NCBI GenBank assembly: GCA_013112545.1
Contig: JABFGJ010000002.1
Location: 124,001-188,000 of the forward strand
DNA from: Bacteroidota bacterium
GTDB taxonomy: Bacteria; Bacteroidota; Bacteroidia; Flavobacteriales_E; Vicingaceae
Reading direction: 5' to 3'
DNA length: 64,000 nucleotides
In this document: piece by piece, positions 8,906 through 18,351 of the stretch
How positions within the stretch are numbered: position 1 is the first letter of the stretch
Layout of the letters: the number at the start of each line of letters is the position of its first letter
Made by a program: the position numbers and the translations under genes
The notes under the pieces: generated by a model
What the model saw: the letters and a program-made list of their open reading frames with translations, nothing else
The model's database searches: none
Told to the model about the DNA's origin: nothing

Positions 8906-10453
8906 TTACCCCAAAATCATTCCTGCAATTGTTGCAGAGATAAGAGAGGCTAATGAGCCGCCGATTAGCGCCTTTAAACCAAACTTTGACAATGTTTTTC
9001 GTTGACCAGGAGCTAGAGAGCCTATTCCTCCAATTTGTATCCCAATAGAAGCAAAGTTTGCAAAGCCACAAAGCATATAAGTCGCCATGATAATTGACTT
9101 TTCGTATTGCAAATGTGCGACATTTGTTACGTCTTTTAATCCTGCTAATTGTATATAACCGATAAATTCACTTGCTGCGAGTTTTATACCTAATAATTGG
9201 CCCATTTGCATCATGTCTTCTTTTGCTACACCAATAAGCCACATTAGCGGAGAAAAAACAGTTCCAAGTATAAATTCTAGCGATAGTCTTTCATAAGAAG
9301 TATTGTTTGCTATTACATCGTTTAGTGAAGTAAAATGCCAGTCTATGTTCAGCCACGCAATCGTGAAACCGTCAAATGAAGCAAGCGCACCTAATCCACC
9401 GTTTATAAGTGCAATAAAGGCCACAAAAACCAAAAGCATGGCTCCAACATTGACAGCTAATTTTAGCCCCTCGGTTGTGCCATTGGCTATAGAATCCAAT
9501 AGATTGGAGCCAATTTTTTCGGTTGAAACTTGAACATCCGTATTGATTTCTTCCGTTTGCGGATAAAGCATTTTTGAAATGATAATAGCTCCAGGAGCTG
9601 CCATAACCGAAGCAGCCAATAAATGTTTAGCAAACATCAGTCGCATTGCAGGGTCATCGCCACCTAAAAATCCTATGTAAGCAGCGAGAACAGCACCAGC
9701 TACAGTTGCCATTCCGCCAATCATAACCAAGAGTATCTCACTCTTGTTCATTTTCTCCAAATATGCTTTAATCAGTAGGGGTGCTTCTGTTTGTCCTAGA
9801 AAAATATTTCCTGCAACACTTAAGCTCTCAGCACCTGAAATTTTCAATAATTTGGTAAGTAACCAGCCAAATGCTTTAACTGCTTTTTGAATAATTCCAA
9901 GATAAAATAGAACTGAAGTTAAGGCTGAAAAGAAAATAATAGTAGGCAGTACTTGAAATGCAAAAATAAAACCGAAGGTATCCATATCAACGACAAGACC
10001 TTCGAATAAGAATTTACTTCCAGCTCGAGTAAACTCTAAAATTTCAACGAAAATCTTACCAATGAATTCAAATATATTTTGGATAAATGGAACTTTTAAT
10101 ACGCCTATTGCAATGATAATTTGAAAGGCTAATCCTATTCCTACCGTACGCCAGTTTATTGCTTTTCCATTAGAGCTAAACAAATAGGCTAAAACAATCA
10201 GACTAAGGAGCCCTATAATGCCTCTCATTAATGATGAAGAACTAAAGCCTTCTGAGGGTTTTATGCTAGGTGTACTAACAATCTCTTGATCGACTAATGC
10301 CTCATCGATTACTTTTTCTATAAAATGATTTAAGCTATCAATTGTGGCAATTGAGTCTTGCTGCGAGAAAGCATTAAAAGAAAGGGATACTAAAACGAAA
10401 AGTAAAAGTGCTTTTGTTTTAGTTGTTTTTGCCAGTACGTTTATTAATTTCAT
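8906..10453 (-). CDS. Concentrative nucleoside transporter (NupC/CNT family)
   Basis: A polytopic inner-membrane protein of the CNT family, importing nucleosides by ion symport. About ten hydrophobic segments are visible. CNT signatures include GLVVDMDTFGFIFAFQVLPTIIFFSAL, GQTEAPLLIKAYL and ATYMLCGFANFASIGIQIGG. Unusually it starts with a secretory-type leader (ALLLFVLVSLSFNAFSQ) and a ~45-residue hydrophilic segment before the core. I prefer the ATG at 10453 (MKLINVLAK) over the upstream ATG at 10498; even so the gene overlaps the end of the nuclease gene by 35 bases, implying translational coupling. It is last in an etfB-etfA-bfn-transporter run. Confidence 0.85.
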   Translation of the reverse strand: MKLINVLAKTTKTKALLLFVLVSLSFNAFSQQDSIATIDSLNHFIEKVIDEALVDQEIVSTPSIKPSEGFSSSSLMRGIIGLLSLIVLAYLFSSNGKAINWRTVGIGLAFQIIIAIGVLKVPFIQNIFEFIGKIFVEILEFTRAGSKFLFEGLVVDMDTFGFIFAFQVLPTIIFFSALTSVLFYLGIIQKAVKAFGWLLTKLLKISGAESLSVAGNIFLGQTEAPLLIKAYLEKMNKSEILLVMIGGMATVAGAVLAAYIGFLGGDDPAMRLMFAKHLLAASVMAAPGAIIISKMLYPQTEEINTDVQVSTEKIGSNLLDSIANGTTEGLKLAVNVGAMLLVFVAFIALINGGLGALASFDGFTIAWLNIDWHFTSLNDVIANNTSYERLSLEFILGTVFSPLMWLIGVAKEDMMQMGQLLGIKLAASEFIGYIQLAGLKDVTNVAHLQYEKSIIMATYMLCGFANFASIGIQIGGIGSLAPGQRKTLSKFGLKALIGGSLASLISATIAGMILG

Positions 10454-11021
10454 CACGAATTTTAGAGGCCATCTCATAGTCTTCGGTATCAATTGCATGT
10501 TGCAATTGTTCTTGTAATTCAGCTAAAGAACTTGGTTTTGGTTCTTGTTTTTCCAAGCTTACTTTCTTCGAAACAGGCTTGTCAAGGCTTATTTCGTCTG
10601 AATTTTCAGTTTCCTCTAATATGATGCCGGCATTGTTTAAAATAAATTCGTAGGTAAATATAGGGCATTTAAACCGAACTGCGATTGCAACCGCATCTGA
10701 AGTTCTGGTGTCAATTTCATGACTAATGCCATCTTTTTCACAAATCAATTTTGCATAGAATATACCTTCAACTAAATTGTAGATAATTATTTCCTTGACT
10801 TGTATTTCAAACGAATCTGCAAAACTTTTAAAAATATCATGAGTTAGAGGACGACTTGGGGTCATGTCCTCTAACTCTATGGCAATTGCTTGCGCTTCAA
10901 ATCCACCGATGATGATTGGTAATCGTCTGCCACCTTCTTGTTCGGCAAGCACTAGTGCATAAGCACCCGATTGTGTTTGACTATAAGAAAGCCCAACGAT
11001 ATCTAATCCAATTTTTTTCAT
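10419..11021 (-). CDS. Bifunctional nuclease (DUF151) with C-terminal UVR motif
   Basis: A 200-residue protein. Residues ~1-135 match the bifunctional nuclease (BFN/DUF151) family: VGLSYSQTQSGAYALVLAEQEG, LPIIIGGFEAQAIAIELE, RPLTHDIF and DARTSDAVAIAVRF-like RTSDAVAIAVRFKCPIF. The tail (~165-198) is a UvrB/UvrC-type UVR motif, ELQEQLQHAIDTEDYEMASKIRDEI. BFN proteins are reported to have DNase and RNase activity; UVR motifs mediate protein contacts. The combination is common in Bacteroidota. It lies 29 bp after etfA and overlaps the transporter gene. Confidence 0.88.
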   Translation of the reverse strand: MKKIGLDIVGLSYSQTQSGAYALVLAEQEGGRRLPIIIGGFEAQAIAIELEDMTPSRPLTHDIFKSFADSFEIQVKEIIIYNLVEGIFYAKLICEKDGISHEIDTRTSDAVAIAVRFKCPIFTYEFILNNAGIILEETENSDEISLDKPVSKKVSLEKQEPKPSSLAELQEQLQHAIDTEDYEMASKIRDEINKRTGKNN

Positions 11022-11050
11022 GTTGAAAAGAAGCTAATTTATTTGTTGCC

Positions 11051-12007
11051 TTATATATTCATGGCTTTAGCAGCCTCAATTAGTTTTGGTACTACTTCAA
11101 AAGCATCACCGACAATTCCATAGTCAGCTGACTTAAAGAAAGGTGCTTCTGGATCTGTATTTATAACGACTATCACTTTGCTTTGATTTACTCCTGCTAA
11201 ATGCTGAATTGCTCCTGATATCCCGATTGCTATGTATAAGTTAGGACGAATAGCAATTCCTGTTTGGCCAACATGTTCGTGATGAGGTCTCCAATCCATA
11301 TCGGAAACTGGTCTTGAACAAGCAGTTGCAGCACCTAATAATTTGGCTAATTCTTCTATCATTCCCCAGTTTTCAGGACCTTTTAAACCTCTACCTGCAC
11401 TAACAACTTTCTCAGCCTCAGTTAATGGAATGTCTGTTGATTCTATTTTTTGTTCGATTACTTTTATTCTAGCTTCTCCCAAGTTAACTGTTGCTTCACT
11501 TTCATTAGCTGATTTTTTGTTTTCAACTTTTTCAACGGCATTAGGATTTACAGAGATAACTTTTTTGTCTGTATTTATTTTAACATGTGCGTATGCTTTT
11601 CCCGAGAAAACGGCTTTTTTAACTATAAATCCATTTTCTGTTTCAGGGATTGCAACTGCACCAGTTACCAATCCAGCTTTCAATCCAACTGCTACTAAAG
11701 GAGCGATGGCTTTGCCTGTTAAATCATGAGAAAAAACTATAATTTTTGAACCTTCTGCTTCAGCTATTTGATTGATGGCTTGTGCCAATAATGAAGGTTG
11801 AAAACTTGATAATTTTGCGTCTTTAACATGTATGATTTTGTCTGCACCATAGTCTGATAAACTACTTATGTTAGTGGCGTCACCAATAACTAAAGCAGTG
11901 ACAGTATCACCAGTTTTTTGAGCAAGTTGACTACCGTAAGAAACTACTTCATAGGCAGATTTGTGAACTTCGTTTTTTGCTGTATTTGCGAATACTAAAA
12001 TTGACAT
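11051..12007 (-). CDS. etfA: Electron transfer flavoprotein alpha subunit
   Basis: A 318-residue EtfA. With EtfB it forms the FAD-containing heterodimer that takes electrons from acyl-CoA dehydrogenases and passes them to the quinone pool through ETF-QO. The C-terminal FAD domain shows VSAGRGLKGPENWGMIEELAKLLGAATACSRPVSDMDW, then GQTGIAIRPNLYIAIGISGAIQHLAGV and VVINTDPEAPFF. It sits 12 bp downstream of etfB. Confidence 0.96.
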   Translation of the reverse strand: MSILVFANTAKNEVHKSAYEVVSYGSQLAQKTGDTVTALVIGDATNISSLSDYGADKIIHVKDAKLSSFQPSLLAQAINQIAEAEGSKIIVFSHDLTGKAIAPLVAVGLKAGLVTGAVAIPETENGFIVKKAVFSGKAYAHVKINTDKKVISVNPNAVEKVENKKSANESEATVNLGEARIKVIEQKIESTDIPLTEAEKVVSAGRGLKGPENWGMIEELAKLLGAATACSRPVSDMDWRPHHEHVGQTGIAIRPNLYIAIGISGAIQHLAGVNQSKVIVVINTDPEAPFFKSADYGIVGDAFEVVPKLIEAAKAMNI

Positions 12008-12019
12008 AATGAGTAGTTT

Positions 12020-12760
12020 TTATAGGATTTTTGCTTCGTTTCTTAATAAGTCTAATAGTTCTGCTGGATTATCAGCACTGATCATTTTGCATGAGCCTTT
12101 TGCAGGTGGCAATTCATAAGTTAACACTTCTGTAGCATTAAAACTTGCACTAGGCTCAACAACGGTTAAAGGTTTTGTTCTAGCCGCCATAATTCCTCTC
12201 ATGTTAGGTATTCTTGCTTCGGCCATACCTTTTGCAGCACTTACTACAAACGGAATGTTTAATTCTAAAACCTCTGTACCGCCTTGAATATCTCTTTCAA
12301 TTGTTGCTGTATTTCCATTCATGTCTAACTTCGTAGCATTAGAGATAAATTCTTGATTTAAGATTGCAGCAATCATTCCGCCCATTTGCGAGCCATTGTA
12401 GTCTATCGTTTCTTTACCACACAACACTAATTCATAGCCATTAGCACTAGCATAATCAGCAATTTGTTGAGCTGCATCCATAGCGTCTTTTGGGTCTAAG
12501 TTAACTCGAACAGCATCGTCAGCACCAATTGCCAATGCCTTGCGAATAGTAGGGTCATTGTCGGCAAGGCCAACATTTATAACAGTTACTGAGCCTCCAT
12601 TTGCTTCTTTCAATTCAAGGGCTCTAACAAGAGCATACCATTCGTCGTAAGGGTTGATTATAAATTGAACCCCATTGGTATCGAATTTAGAATTTCCATC
12701 CGTAAATGCAATTTTTGAGGTAGTATCTGGGACTTTGCTTATGCAAACTAAAATCTTCAT
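12020..12760 (-). CDS. etfB: Electron transfer flavoprotein beta subunit
   Basis: A 246-residue EtfB, the AMP-binding subunit of ETF. It has the family's N-terminal KILVCISKVPDTTSKI, the NPYDEWYALVRALELKE segment, and the central LVLCGKETIDYNGSQMGGMIA followed by LNQEFISNATKL. It is the first gene of the minus-strand operon etfB-etfA-bfn-transporter; a promoter-like -7 box with a leader hairpin lies 66-73 bp upstream. Confidence 0.96.
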   Translation of the reverse strand: MKILVCISKVPDTTSKIAFTDGNSKFDTNGVQFIINPYDEWYALVRALELKEANGGSVTVINVGLADNDPTIRKALAIGADDAVRVNLDPKDAMDAAQQIADYASANGYELVLCGKETIDYNGSQMGGMIAAILNQEFISNATKLDMNGNTATIERDIQGGTEVLELNIPFVVSAAKGMAEARIPNMRGIMAARTKPLTVVEPSASFNATEVLTYELPPAKGSCKMISADNPAELLDLLRNEAKIL

Positions 12761-12803
12761 ATTATACTTTAATATATTGTTTAAACTAAATTTTTATCTC
12801 AAA

Positions 12804-12833
12804 TTTCCCTTTTGTGAAGGGAATACAAAATTA
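12804..12833 (-). promoter_or_regulatory. -7 box and leader hairpin of the etfB operon
   Basis: On the minus strand TAATTTTG (12833-12826) fits the Bacteroidota -7 consensus. Immediately downstream, at the expected transcript start, is a hairpin TTCCCTT-cacaa-AAGGGAA (12822-12804). No good -33 box is seen at 19-21 bp. Confidence 0.5.
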
Positions 12834-12912
12834 ATAAAAAACGACTATAAACGCGGGTAAAACTCAATTTGAAATTACTACTTTCAAGAATGTGAAAATG
12901 TGATTTTTTTAT

Positions 12913-12944
12913 TTTGTTCTACATCTGTTTATTTAATAATTTTG
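12913..12944 (+). promoter_or_regulatory. Promoter of the pyruvate dehydrogenase E1 beta gene
   Basis: TTTG at 12913-12916 and TAATTTTG at 12937-12944 are separated by 20 bp, an ideal match to the Bacteroidota sigma consensus. The start codon follows 48 bp later. Confidence 0.7.
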
Positions 12945-12992
12945 CTGACCCTTGTATATTGGGATATAGCATAAACAAATTAATTGTTTGAT

Positions 12993-13973
12993 ATGAAAAC
13001 ATTACAGTTTAGAGAAGCCTTAAGAGAGGCAATGAGTGAGGAGATGAGAAGAGACGAAAGAGTCTTTTTGATGGGAGAAGAAGTGGCACAATATAATGGA
13101 GCATACAAAGTAAGTCAAGGCATGCTTGACGAGTTTGGTTCTAAAAGAGTAATTGATACACCCATTGCTGAGCTTGGTTTTGCTGGAATCGGTGTTGGGG
13201 CTGCTATGAATGGTTTAAGACCAATTATAGAGTTTATGACTTTCAATTTCTCATTAGTTGCTATCGATCAAGTTATTAATTCAGCTGCCAAAATGCTAAG
13301 CATGTCAGGTGGACAATTTGGTGCGCCAATGGTATTTAGAGGGCCAACAGGATCTGCTGGTCAATTGGCTGCTCAACATTCACAATCATTTGATAGTTGG
13401 TATGCCAACACTCCAGGACTAAAGGTTATTGTGCCTTCAAACCCAGCTGATGCCAAAGGATTATTGAAATCTGCAATTAGAGACGACAATCCAGTTATCT
13501 TTATGGAGTCAGAGCAAATGTATGGTGATAAAGGTGAAATTCCAGAAGGGGAGTACCTTATTCCAATTGGTTCTGCCAAAATTGTACAAGAAGGTACAGA
13601 TGTTACCATTGTTTCTTTTGGAAAAATAATGAAAGTTGCAATTGAAGCAGCTAAAGAATTGGCGAAAGATGGAATTAAAGCCGAGGTTATTGATTTGAGA
13701 ACCATACGACCAATTGATTATGCTACTATCATAAATTCGGTTAAGAAAACGAATAGATTGGTTATTTTGGAAGAAGCTTGGCCTTTAGGAAATATTTCAA
13801 CTGAATTAACTTATATGGTACAACGTAATGCATTTGATTATTTAGATGCACCTATTCGTAGAATCAACACAAAAGACACGCCATTGCCTTATGCTCAGGT
13901 GTTTGTAGATGCTTGGTTGCCAAATGTTAAAGACCTTATGGATGCCGTAAAAGACGTGATGTACGTAAAATAG
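12993..13973 (+). CDS. pdhB: Pyruvate dehydrogenase E1 component, beta subunit
   Basis: A 326-residue E1 beta subunit of a 2-oxoacid dehydrogenase, most like pyruvate dehydrogenase. It starts KTLQFREALREAMSEEMRRDERVFLMGEEVAQYNGAYKVS and contains RVIDTPIAELGFAGIGVGAAMNGLRPIIEFMTF, QLAAQHSQSFDSWYANTPGLKVIVPSNPADAKGLL and the C-terminal RLVILEEAWPLGNIS. It helps bind thiamine diphosphate and decarboxylate pyruvate. I chose ATG 12993 over an in-frame TTG at 12984. The alpha subunit, E2 and E3 are not in the neighbourhood, so E1 is split in this genome. A good promoter lies upstream. Confidence 0.94.
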   Translation: MKTLQFREALREAMSEEMRRDERVFLMGEEVAQYNGAYKVSQGMLDEFGSKRVIDTPIAELGFAGIGVGAAMNGLRPIIEFMTFNFSLVAIDQVINSAAKMLSMSGGQFGAPMVFRGPTGSAGQLAAQHSQSFDSWYANTPGLKVIVPSNPADAKGLLKSAIRDDNPVIFMESEQMYGDKGEIPEGEYLIPIGSAKIVQEGTDVTIVSFGKIMKVAIEAAKELAKDGIKAEVIDLRTIRPIDYATIINSVKKTNRLVILEEAWPLGNISTELTYMVQRNAFDYLDAPIRRINTKDTPLPYAQVFVDAWLPNVKDLMDAVKDVMYVK

Positions 13974-14026
13974 TCAAGCCCAATAAGATATTTAAATTGT
14001 CGATGAATAGTTCGTCGGCAATTTTT

Positions 14027-14058
14027 TTTGCATTTCAATTGAATAAAATATACTTTTG
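14027..14058 (+). promoter_or_regulatory. Promoter of the membrane pyrophosphatase gene
   Basis: TTTG at 14027-14030 and TACTTTTG at 14051-14058 with a 20-bp spacer. The start codon is 46 bp downstream. This is one of the best consensus promoters in the window. Confidence 0.75.
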
Positions 14059-14104
14059 CGCCCTTTAAAAAATAGATAAACAACTGATTAATTATATATA
14101 AACT

Positions 14105-16813
14105 ATGGAAAATTTTTTACTTTATTTAGTTCCTTTTTTAGGAATTATCGGATTGATTGTCATGGCAATCAAGTCAGCTTGGGTGACTAAGCAAGATGCT
14201 GGAGATGACAACATGAAAGAACTTGCATCTCATATTTCTACTGGTGCCATGGCTTTTTTGAAAGCAGAATGGAAAGTAATGGGATACTTTGTCGTTATCG
14301 CGGCGATCTTATTGGCTTGGTCAGGAACTTTGGTTGAACAATCAAGTCCAGTTATTGCCATTGCATTTATCATTGGTGCATTTTTATCTGCTTTCGCAGG
14401 TTATGTAGGGATGAATATCGCTACAAAAGCTAACGTTAGAACTACTCAAGCAGCAAGAACTTCTTTAGCAAAAGCATTGAAAGTTTCTTTTAATGGTGGA
14501 ACTGTTATGGGACTTGGTGTTGCTGGTTTAGCTGTTTTAGGCTTAGGTGGTTTATTCATTGTTCTTTTAGCCATGTTTGGACCAGAAGGTACTATGACAA
14601 CCAAAGGAAGTTATATTATGGCAATAGAAGTATTGGCTGGTTTTTCTCTTGGTGCAGAATCTATTGCGTTGTTTGCGAGAGTAGGTGGTGGTATTTATAC
14701 CAAAGCAGCAGATGTTGGAGCCGATTTAGTAGGTAAAGTAGAAGCAGGTATTCCTGAAGACGATATTAGAAATCCAGCTACAATTGCCGATAATGTTGGT
14801 GATAATGTAGGAGATGTTGCAGGTATGGGTGCTGATTTATTTGGCTCTTATGTAGCAACTATTTTAGCTACTATGGTTTTAGGTGCTGAAGTTGAATTTG
14901 GTTCTCCAGATAAATTTAATGGCCTTTCACCTATTTTATTGCCAATGGTAATTGCTGGTTTAGGTTTAATCTTTTCTATCATTGCAACTTTATTTGTAAA
15001 AATTAAAGGAGAAGATGGTAGTGTTCAAGGTGCATTAAATTTAGGAAACTGGTCATCTGTTATTATGACAGCTATTGCTTCTTATTTCTTGGTTGATTAC
15101 TTAATGGTAGAAAACATGGTTATTAGAGGTTATGCATTAACTTCTATGGACATTTTCTGGGCAATCGTTACAGGTTTAATTGTAGGAGCAATCATGAGTG
15201 TTGTTACTGAATATTACACTGCGATGGGCAAAAAACCAGTTAATTCAATCGTACAACAATCTTCAACAGGTCATGCTACCAACATCATTGGTGGTTTAGC
15301 AGTTGGGATGGAATCTACTGTAATACCTGTATTGGTATTAGCAGCTGGGATATTTATCTCTCACGAATTTGCAGGGCTTTATGGTGTTGCTATTGCAGCA
15401 GCAGGTATGATGGCTACAACAGCGATGCAATTAGCAATTGATGCTTTTGGCCCTATAGCAGATAACGCAGGTGGTATTGCTGAAATGAGTGGTTTGCCAG
15501 AAGAAGTAAGAGAAAGAACTGATACCTTAGATGCCGTTGGAAACACCACTGCAGCAGCAGGTAAAGGCTTCGCCATTGCTTCAGCAGCCTTAACAGCTTT
15601 GGCATTATTTGCCGCTTTTGTTGGTCTTTCAGGAATTGACTCAATTGATATTTACAAAGCGGATGTTTTAGCGGGTTTATTTGTTGGAGCTATGATTCCA
15701 TTTATTTTCTCTGCACTATGTATTTCTGCTGTAGGTAGAGCTGCAATGGACATGGTTCAAGAGGTGAGACGACAATTCAAAGAGATTCCAGGTATCATGG
15801 ATTACAAAGCAAAACCAGAGTATGATAAATGCGTAGAGATTTCAACAAAAGCTTCAATTCGTGAAATGATATTACCTGGTTTAATTGCATTAATTGTTCC
15901 TGTATTAGTAGGATTTACTTTTGGACCAGAAGTATTAGGAGGTTTATTAGCGGGAGTTACTGTTTCAGGTGTTTTAATGGGAATCTTTCAAAACAATGCT
16001 GGTGGTGCATGGGATAATGCTAAAAAATCATTTGAAAAAGGTGTTATGATTAATGGTAAAATGGAATATAAAGGTTCTGATGCTCATGCTGCTTCAGTAA
16101 CTGGAGATACTGTTGGAGATCCATTTAAAGATACTTCAGGTCCATCAATGAACATCTTAATTAAATTAATGTCTATCGTTTCTTTAGTTATCGCACCTCA
16201 TATTTCAGAAGGCGGATCTTCACATCATGCTGCTGAAATGAACACAGTGATTCAATCTGAAATGGAGTTTGATGGAGAAATCATCAGTGGACCTTATCAC
16301 ATTTCTTCAGAAGATAATGCAGCAATTAGATGGTCAGCTAAAAAAGTAGGTTCTGAACATTATGGCGACTTGAAAATTGAAACAGCAAATTTTAATATAG
16401 AAGAAGGCATGATCATGAATGGTGAGATCATTTTTAACATGAATTCTATATCAGTTCTTGATATTCGTGATGCTGATGACAATCAAGATTTAGTTTCTCA
16501 CTTAAAGAGTAATGATTTTTTTGATACCAAGAATCACCCAAACGCTTATTTTAATATACACGAAGGACGAAGAAGTGGAGATGGGTCTCAAGTGTTAATT
16601 GGTGAGTTAAACATTAAAGGTGTTTCTGTTGACAAGAAATTTGATGTTAATGTTAGACAAATTACTGAAAATCAAGTAGAAGTTTCTTTTCAAACTAGTT
16701 TTGACAGAACTAAGTTTGGAATAGTATATAAATCAAAATCAGTAGATGCACTACTTGATAAATTTATCTATGATAATGTAGATGTTAAAGGAAGTATCTT
16801 AGCTAAGATTTGA
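14105..16813 (+). CDS. hppA: K+-dependent ion-pumping pyrophosphatase fused to a YceI-like domain
   Basis: A 902-residue protein. Residues ~1-705 are a membrane-bound pyrophosphatase that couples PPi hydrolysis to H+ and/or Na+ export. Motifs include [72 protein letters not shown] (alanine in place of the lysine of K+-independent enzymes, hence K+-dependent) and [24 protein letters not shown]. The last ~180 residues, after an HHAAE linker, are unlike any pyrophosphatase and resemble the YceI lipocalin-like fold: [34 protein letters not shown] and [16 protein letters not shown]. One uninterrupted frame joins both. With the final helix ending in the periplasm the extra domain would be periplasmic. 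Confidence 0.93.
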   Translation: MENFLLYLVPFLGIIGLIVMAIKSAWVTKQDAGDDNMKELASHISTGAMAFLKAEWKVMGYFVVIAAILLAWSGTLVEQSSPVIAIAFIIGAFLSAFAGYVGMNIATKANVRTTQAARTSLAKALKVSFNGGTVMGLGVAGLAVLGLGGLFIVLLAMFGPEGTMTTKGSYIMAIEVLAGFSLGAESIALFARVGGGIYTKAADVGADLVGKVEAGIPEDDIRNPATIADNVGDNVGDVAGMGADLFGSYVATILATMVLGAEVEFGSPDKFNGLSPILLPMVIAGLGLIFSIIATLFVKIKGEDGSVQGALNLGNWSSVIMTAIASYFLVDYLMVENMVIRGYALTSMDIFWAIVTGLIVGAIMSVVTEYYTAMGKKPVNSIVQQSSTGHATNIIGGLAVGMESTVIPVLVLAAGIFISHEFAGLYGVAIAAAGMMATTAMQLAIDAFGPIADNAGGIAEMSGLPEEVRERTDTLDAVGNTTAAAGKGFAIASAALTALALFAAFVGLSGIDSIDIYKADVLAGLFVGAMIPFIFSALCISAVGRAAMDMVQEVRRQFKEIPGIMDYKAKPEYDKCVEISTKASIREMILPGLIALIVPVLVGFTFGPEVLGGLLAGVTVSGVLMGIFQNNAGGAWDNAKKSFEKGVMINGKMEYKGSDAHAASVTGDTVGDPFKDTSGPSMNILIKLMSIVSLVIAPHISEGGSSHHAAEMNTVIQSEMEFDGEIISGPYHISSEDNAAIRWSAKKVGSEHYGDLKIETANFNIEEGMIMNGEIIFNMNSISVLDIRDADDNQDLVSHLKSNDFFDTKNHPNAYFNIHEGRRSGDGSQVLIGELNIKGVSVDKKFDVNVRQITENQVEVSFQTSFDRTKFGIVYKSKSVDALLDKFIYDNVDVKGSILAKI

Positions 16814-16830
16814 ATTATTTAAAAGTCATA

Positions 16831-16861
16831 AAAAAAGGGACGCAAATGCGTCCCTTTTTTT
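16831..16861. terminator. Bidirectional terminator between hppA and the dNK gene
   Basis: A 14-bp arm AAAAAAGGGACGCA pairs perfectly with TGCGTCCCTTTTTT around a 2-base loop. A- and T-runs on both sides fit termination of both convergent genes. Confidence 0.9.
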
Positions 16862-16881
16862 ATGACCTTATTTTATTTTAA

Positions 16882-17496
16882 CTAAAATAACCCATGTATT
16901 TCGGCATCAATTTTTTCTATCACTTTTCCTAAGTCATTTGGATTTTCAATAAAGTTAGTATTATCAACATCTACGATTAGTAGTTTGCCTTCACTATAGG
17001 TACTTATCCAAGCTTCGTAGCGTTCGTTTAATCTTTTTAAATAATCTAAACGAATGCTTTCTTCGTATTCTCTTCCTCTCATGCTAATCTGATCTACTAG
17101 CTTTGGAATAGAAGCTCTTAAATAAATTAATAAATCTGGTGGCTGAATAAAAGATTCCATCATTTTGAATAAAGAAAAATAAGATTCAAAATCACGAGAA
17201 GTCATTAAACCCATAGCATGCAAGTTGGGAGCAAAAATATATGCGTCTTCGTATATGGTTCTATCTTGAATTACATTTTGCCCCTTGGTTCTAAATTCTT
17301 GAACTTGGCTAAATCGATTGTTTAAAAAATAAACCTGCAAATTGAATGACCAACGTTGCATGTCATTGTAAAAGTCATTTAAATAAGGATTTTGATCTGC
17401 GTCTTCATAATGCGCTTCCCATTTATAATGTTTTGAAAGTAAAGATGTCAAGGTTGTTTTTCCGGAGCCAATGTTTCCTGCTATCGCTAAATGCAT
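16882..17496 (-). CDS. Deoxynucleoside kinase
   Basis: A 204-residue deoxynucleoside (deoxyadenosine/deoxyguanosine-type) kinase, salvaging deoxynucleosides to monophosphates. The P-loop is AIAGNIGSGKTTLT (residues 4-16). The substrate and lid regions show YEDADQNPYLNDFYND, QVYFLNNRFSQVQEF, and VIQDRTIYEDAYIFA, the DRS-like motif. The arginine-rich MRGREYEESIRLDYLKRLNERYE lid follows. Specificity cannot be settled from sequence. It is convergent with hppA. Confidence 0.9.
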   Translation of the reverse strand: MHLAIAGNIGSGKTTLTSLLSKHYKWEAHYEDADQNPYLNDFYNDMQRWSFNLQVYFLNNRFSQVQEFRTKGQNVIQDRTIYEDAYIFAPNLHAMGLMTSRDFESYFSLFKMMESFIQPPDLLIYLRASIPKLVDQISMRGREYEESIRLDYLKRLNERYEAWISTYSEGKLLIVDVDNTNFIENPNDLGKVIEKIDAEIHGLF

Positions 17497-17559
17497 GTGT
17501 AATTTTTTAGTGCTACTAAAGTAACAATTTTAAGGGTGCATTATCACATAAAATTGGAT

Positions 17560-18351
17560 TTAATTCGTTGAAAAAATTAGTGATTTTTTTGCATTATGAA
17601 AATAAATTCTATCTTTTTCAATACGGTATTGGTTAAGGTTTTTAAAGCTATTTTCTTGGCAAATAGTTTCAAATGTATTTAAGTTATATGAACAAAGTTG
17701 AGACTCATTTAGGTATAAAATATGGTTTTGAAGAATTTGGGGATTTTGCATTTCGTTTATTATTATTTTTTTAATAAAAGTTCCAAAATGATCAAATACA
17801 TAAATTACTTTATTGCTGCAGTACATATATAACTGGTTGTTTTGCTCTACCATATATGTTGGCTGTATTGTTTCACCCAGCCATTGACCAATATTTATCG
17901 AGCTTTTGCTAAGTTCTAAATTTTCGTTCAGTTTAATTAATTGCTGTTTCAGCTGGTCGAAAATCCAAATCCCTTTCTCTCTTGATTGACAAGCAAAACT
18001 AACTTGGTCGTAGCCTAACTCTTGCAAGTCAATTGTTGAGCCATTTGTGCTTAAGTAATTGTCTAGAAAAACGATGAGATTATAATCTTGAAAAAAAACT
18101 AATATTTTATAAGGATCTGTCGCGTCTATATAGGTGATTTCACCATATTTTCTACTGTTAAATTCCCTAAGCGAATCACCTGATTTATTATACATAGTAA
18201 TGCTGTGGTTTCCGACAAGGTATAAGTTGCCTAAGCGATCTGTACTAATAAAATTACATTCTTTATGAATGGTTTTAATCAGTTTATACTCAGTACTCTG
18301 ATTGCTAAAAAAGCCGAAAAACAAGACAAATAACAAGTGCGCTTGTATCAA
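17560..18351 (-). CDS. Exported hypothetical protein, beta-propeller-like
   Basis: A 263-residue protein I do not recognise. Its N-terminus (MIQAHLLFVLFFGFFSNQS) looks like a signal peptide. The rest is rich in repeated beta segments such as LGNLYLVGNHSITMYNKSGDSLREF, KGIWIFDQLKQQLIKLNENLEL and NQLYMYCSNKVIYVFDHFGTFIKKI, which recall the strands of a beta-propeller. Its start overlaps the end of the upstream GH3-family gene by 4 bases, so the two are translationally coupled. Confidence 0.7.
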   Translation of the reverse strand: MIQAHLLFVLFFGFFSNQSTEYKLIKTIHKECNFISTDRLGNLYLVGNHSITMYNKSGDSLREFNSRKYGEITYIDATDPYKILVFFQDYNLIVFLDNYLSTNGSTIDLQELGYDQVSFACQSREKGIWIFDQLKQQLIKLNENLELSKSSINIGQWLGETIQPTYMVEQNNQLYMYCSNKVIYVFDHFGTFIKKIIINEMQNPQILQNHILYLNESQLCSYNLNTFETICQENSFKNLNQYRIEKDRIYFHNAKKSLIFSTN

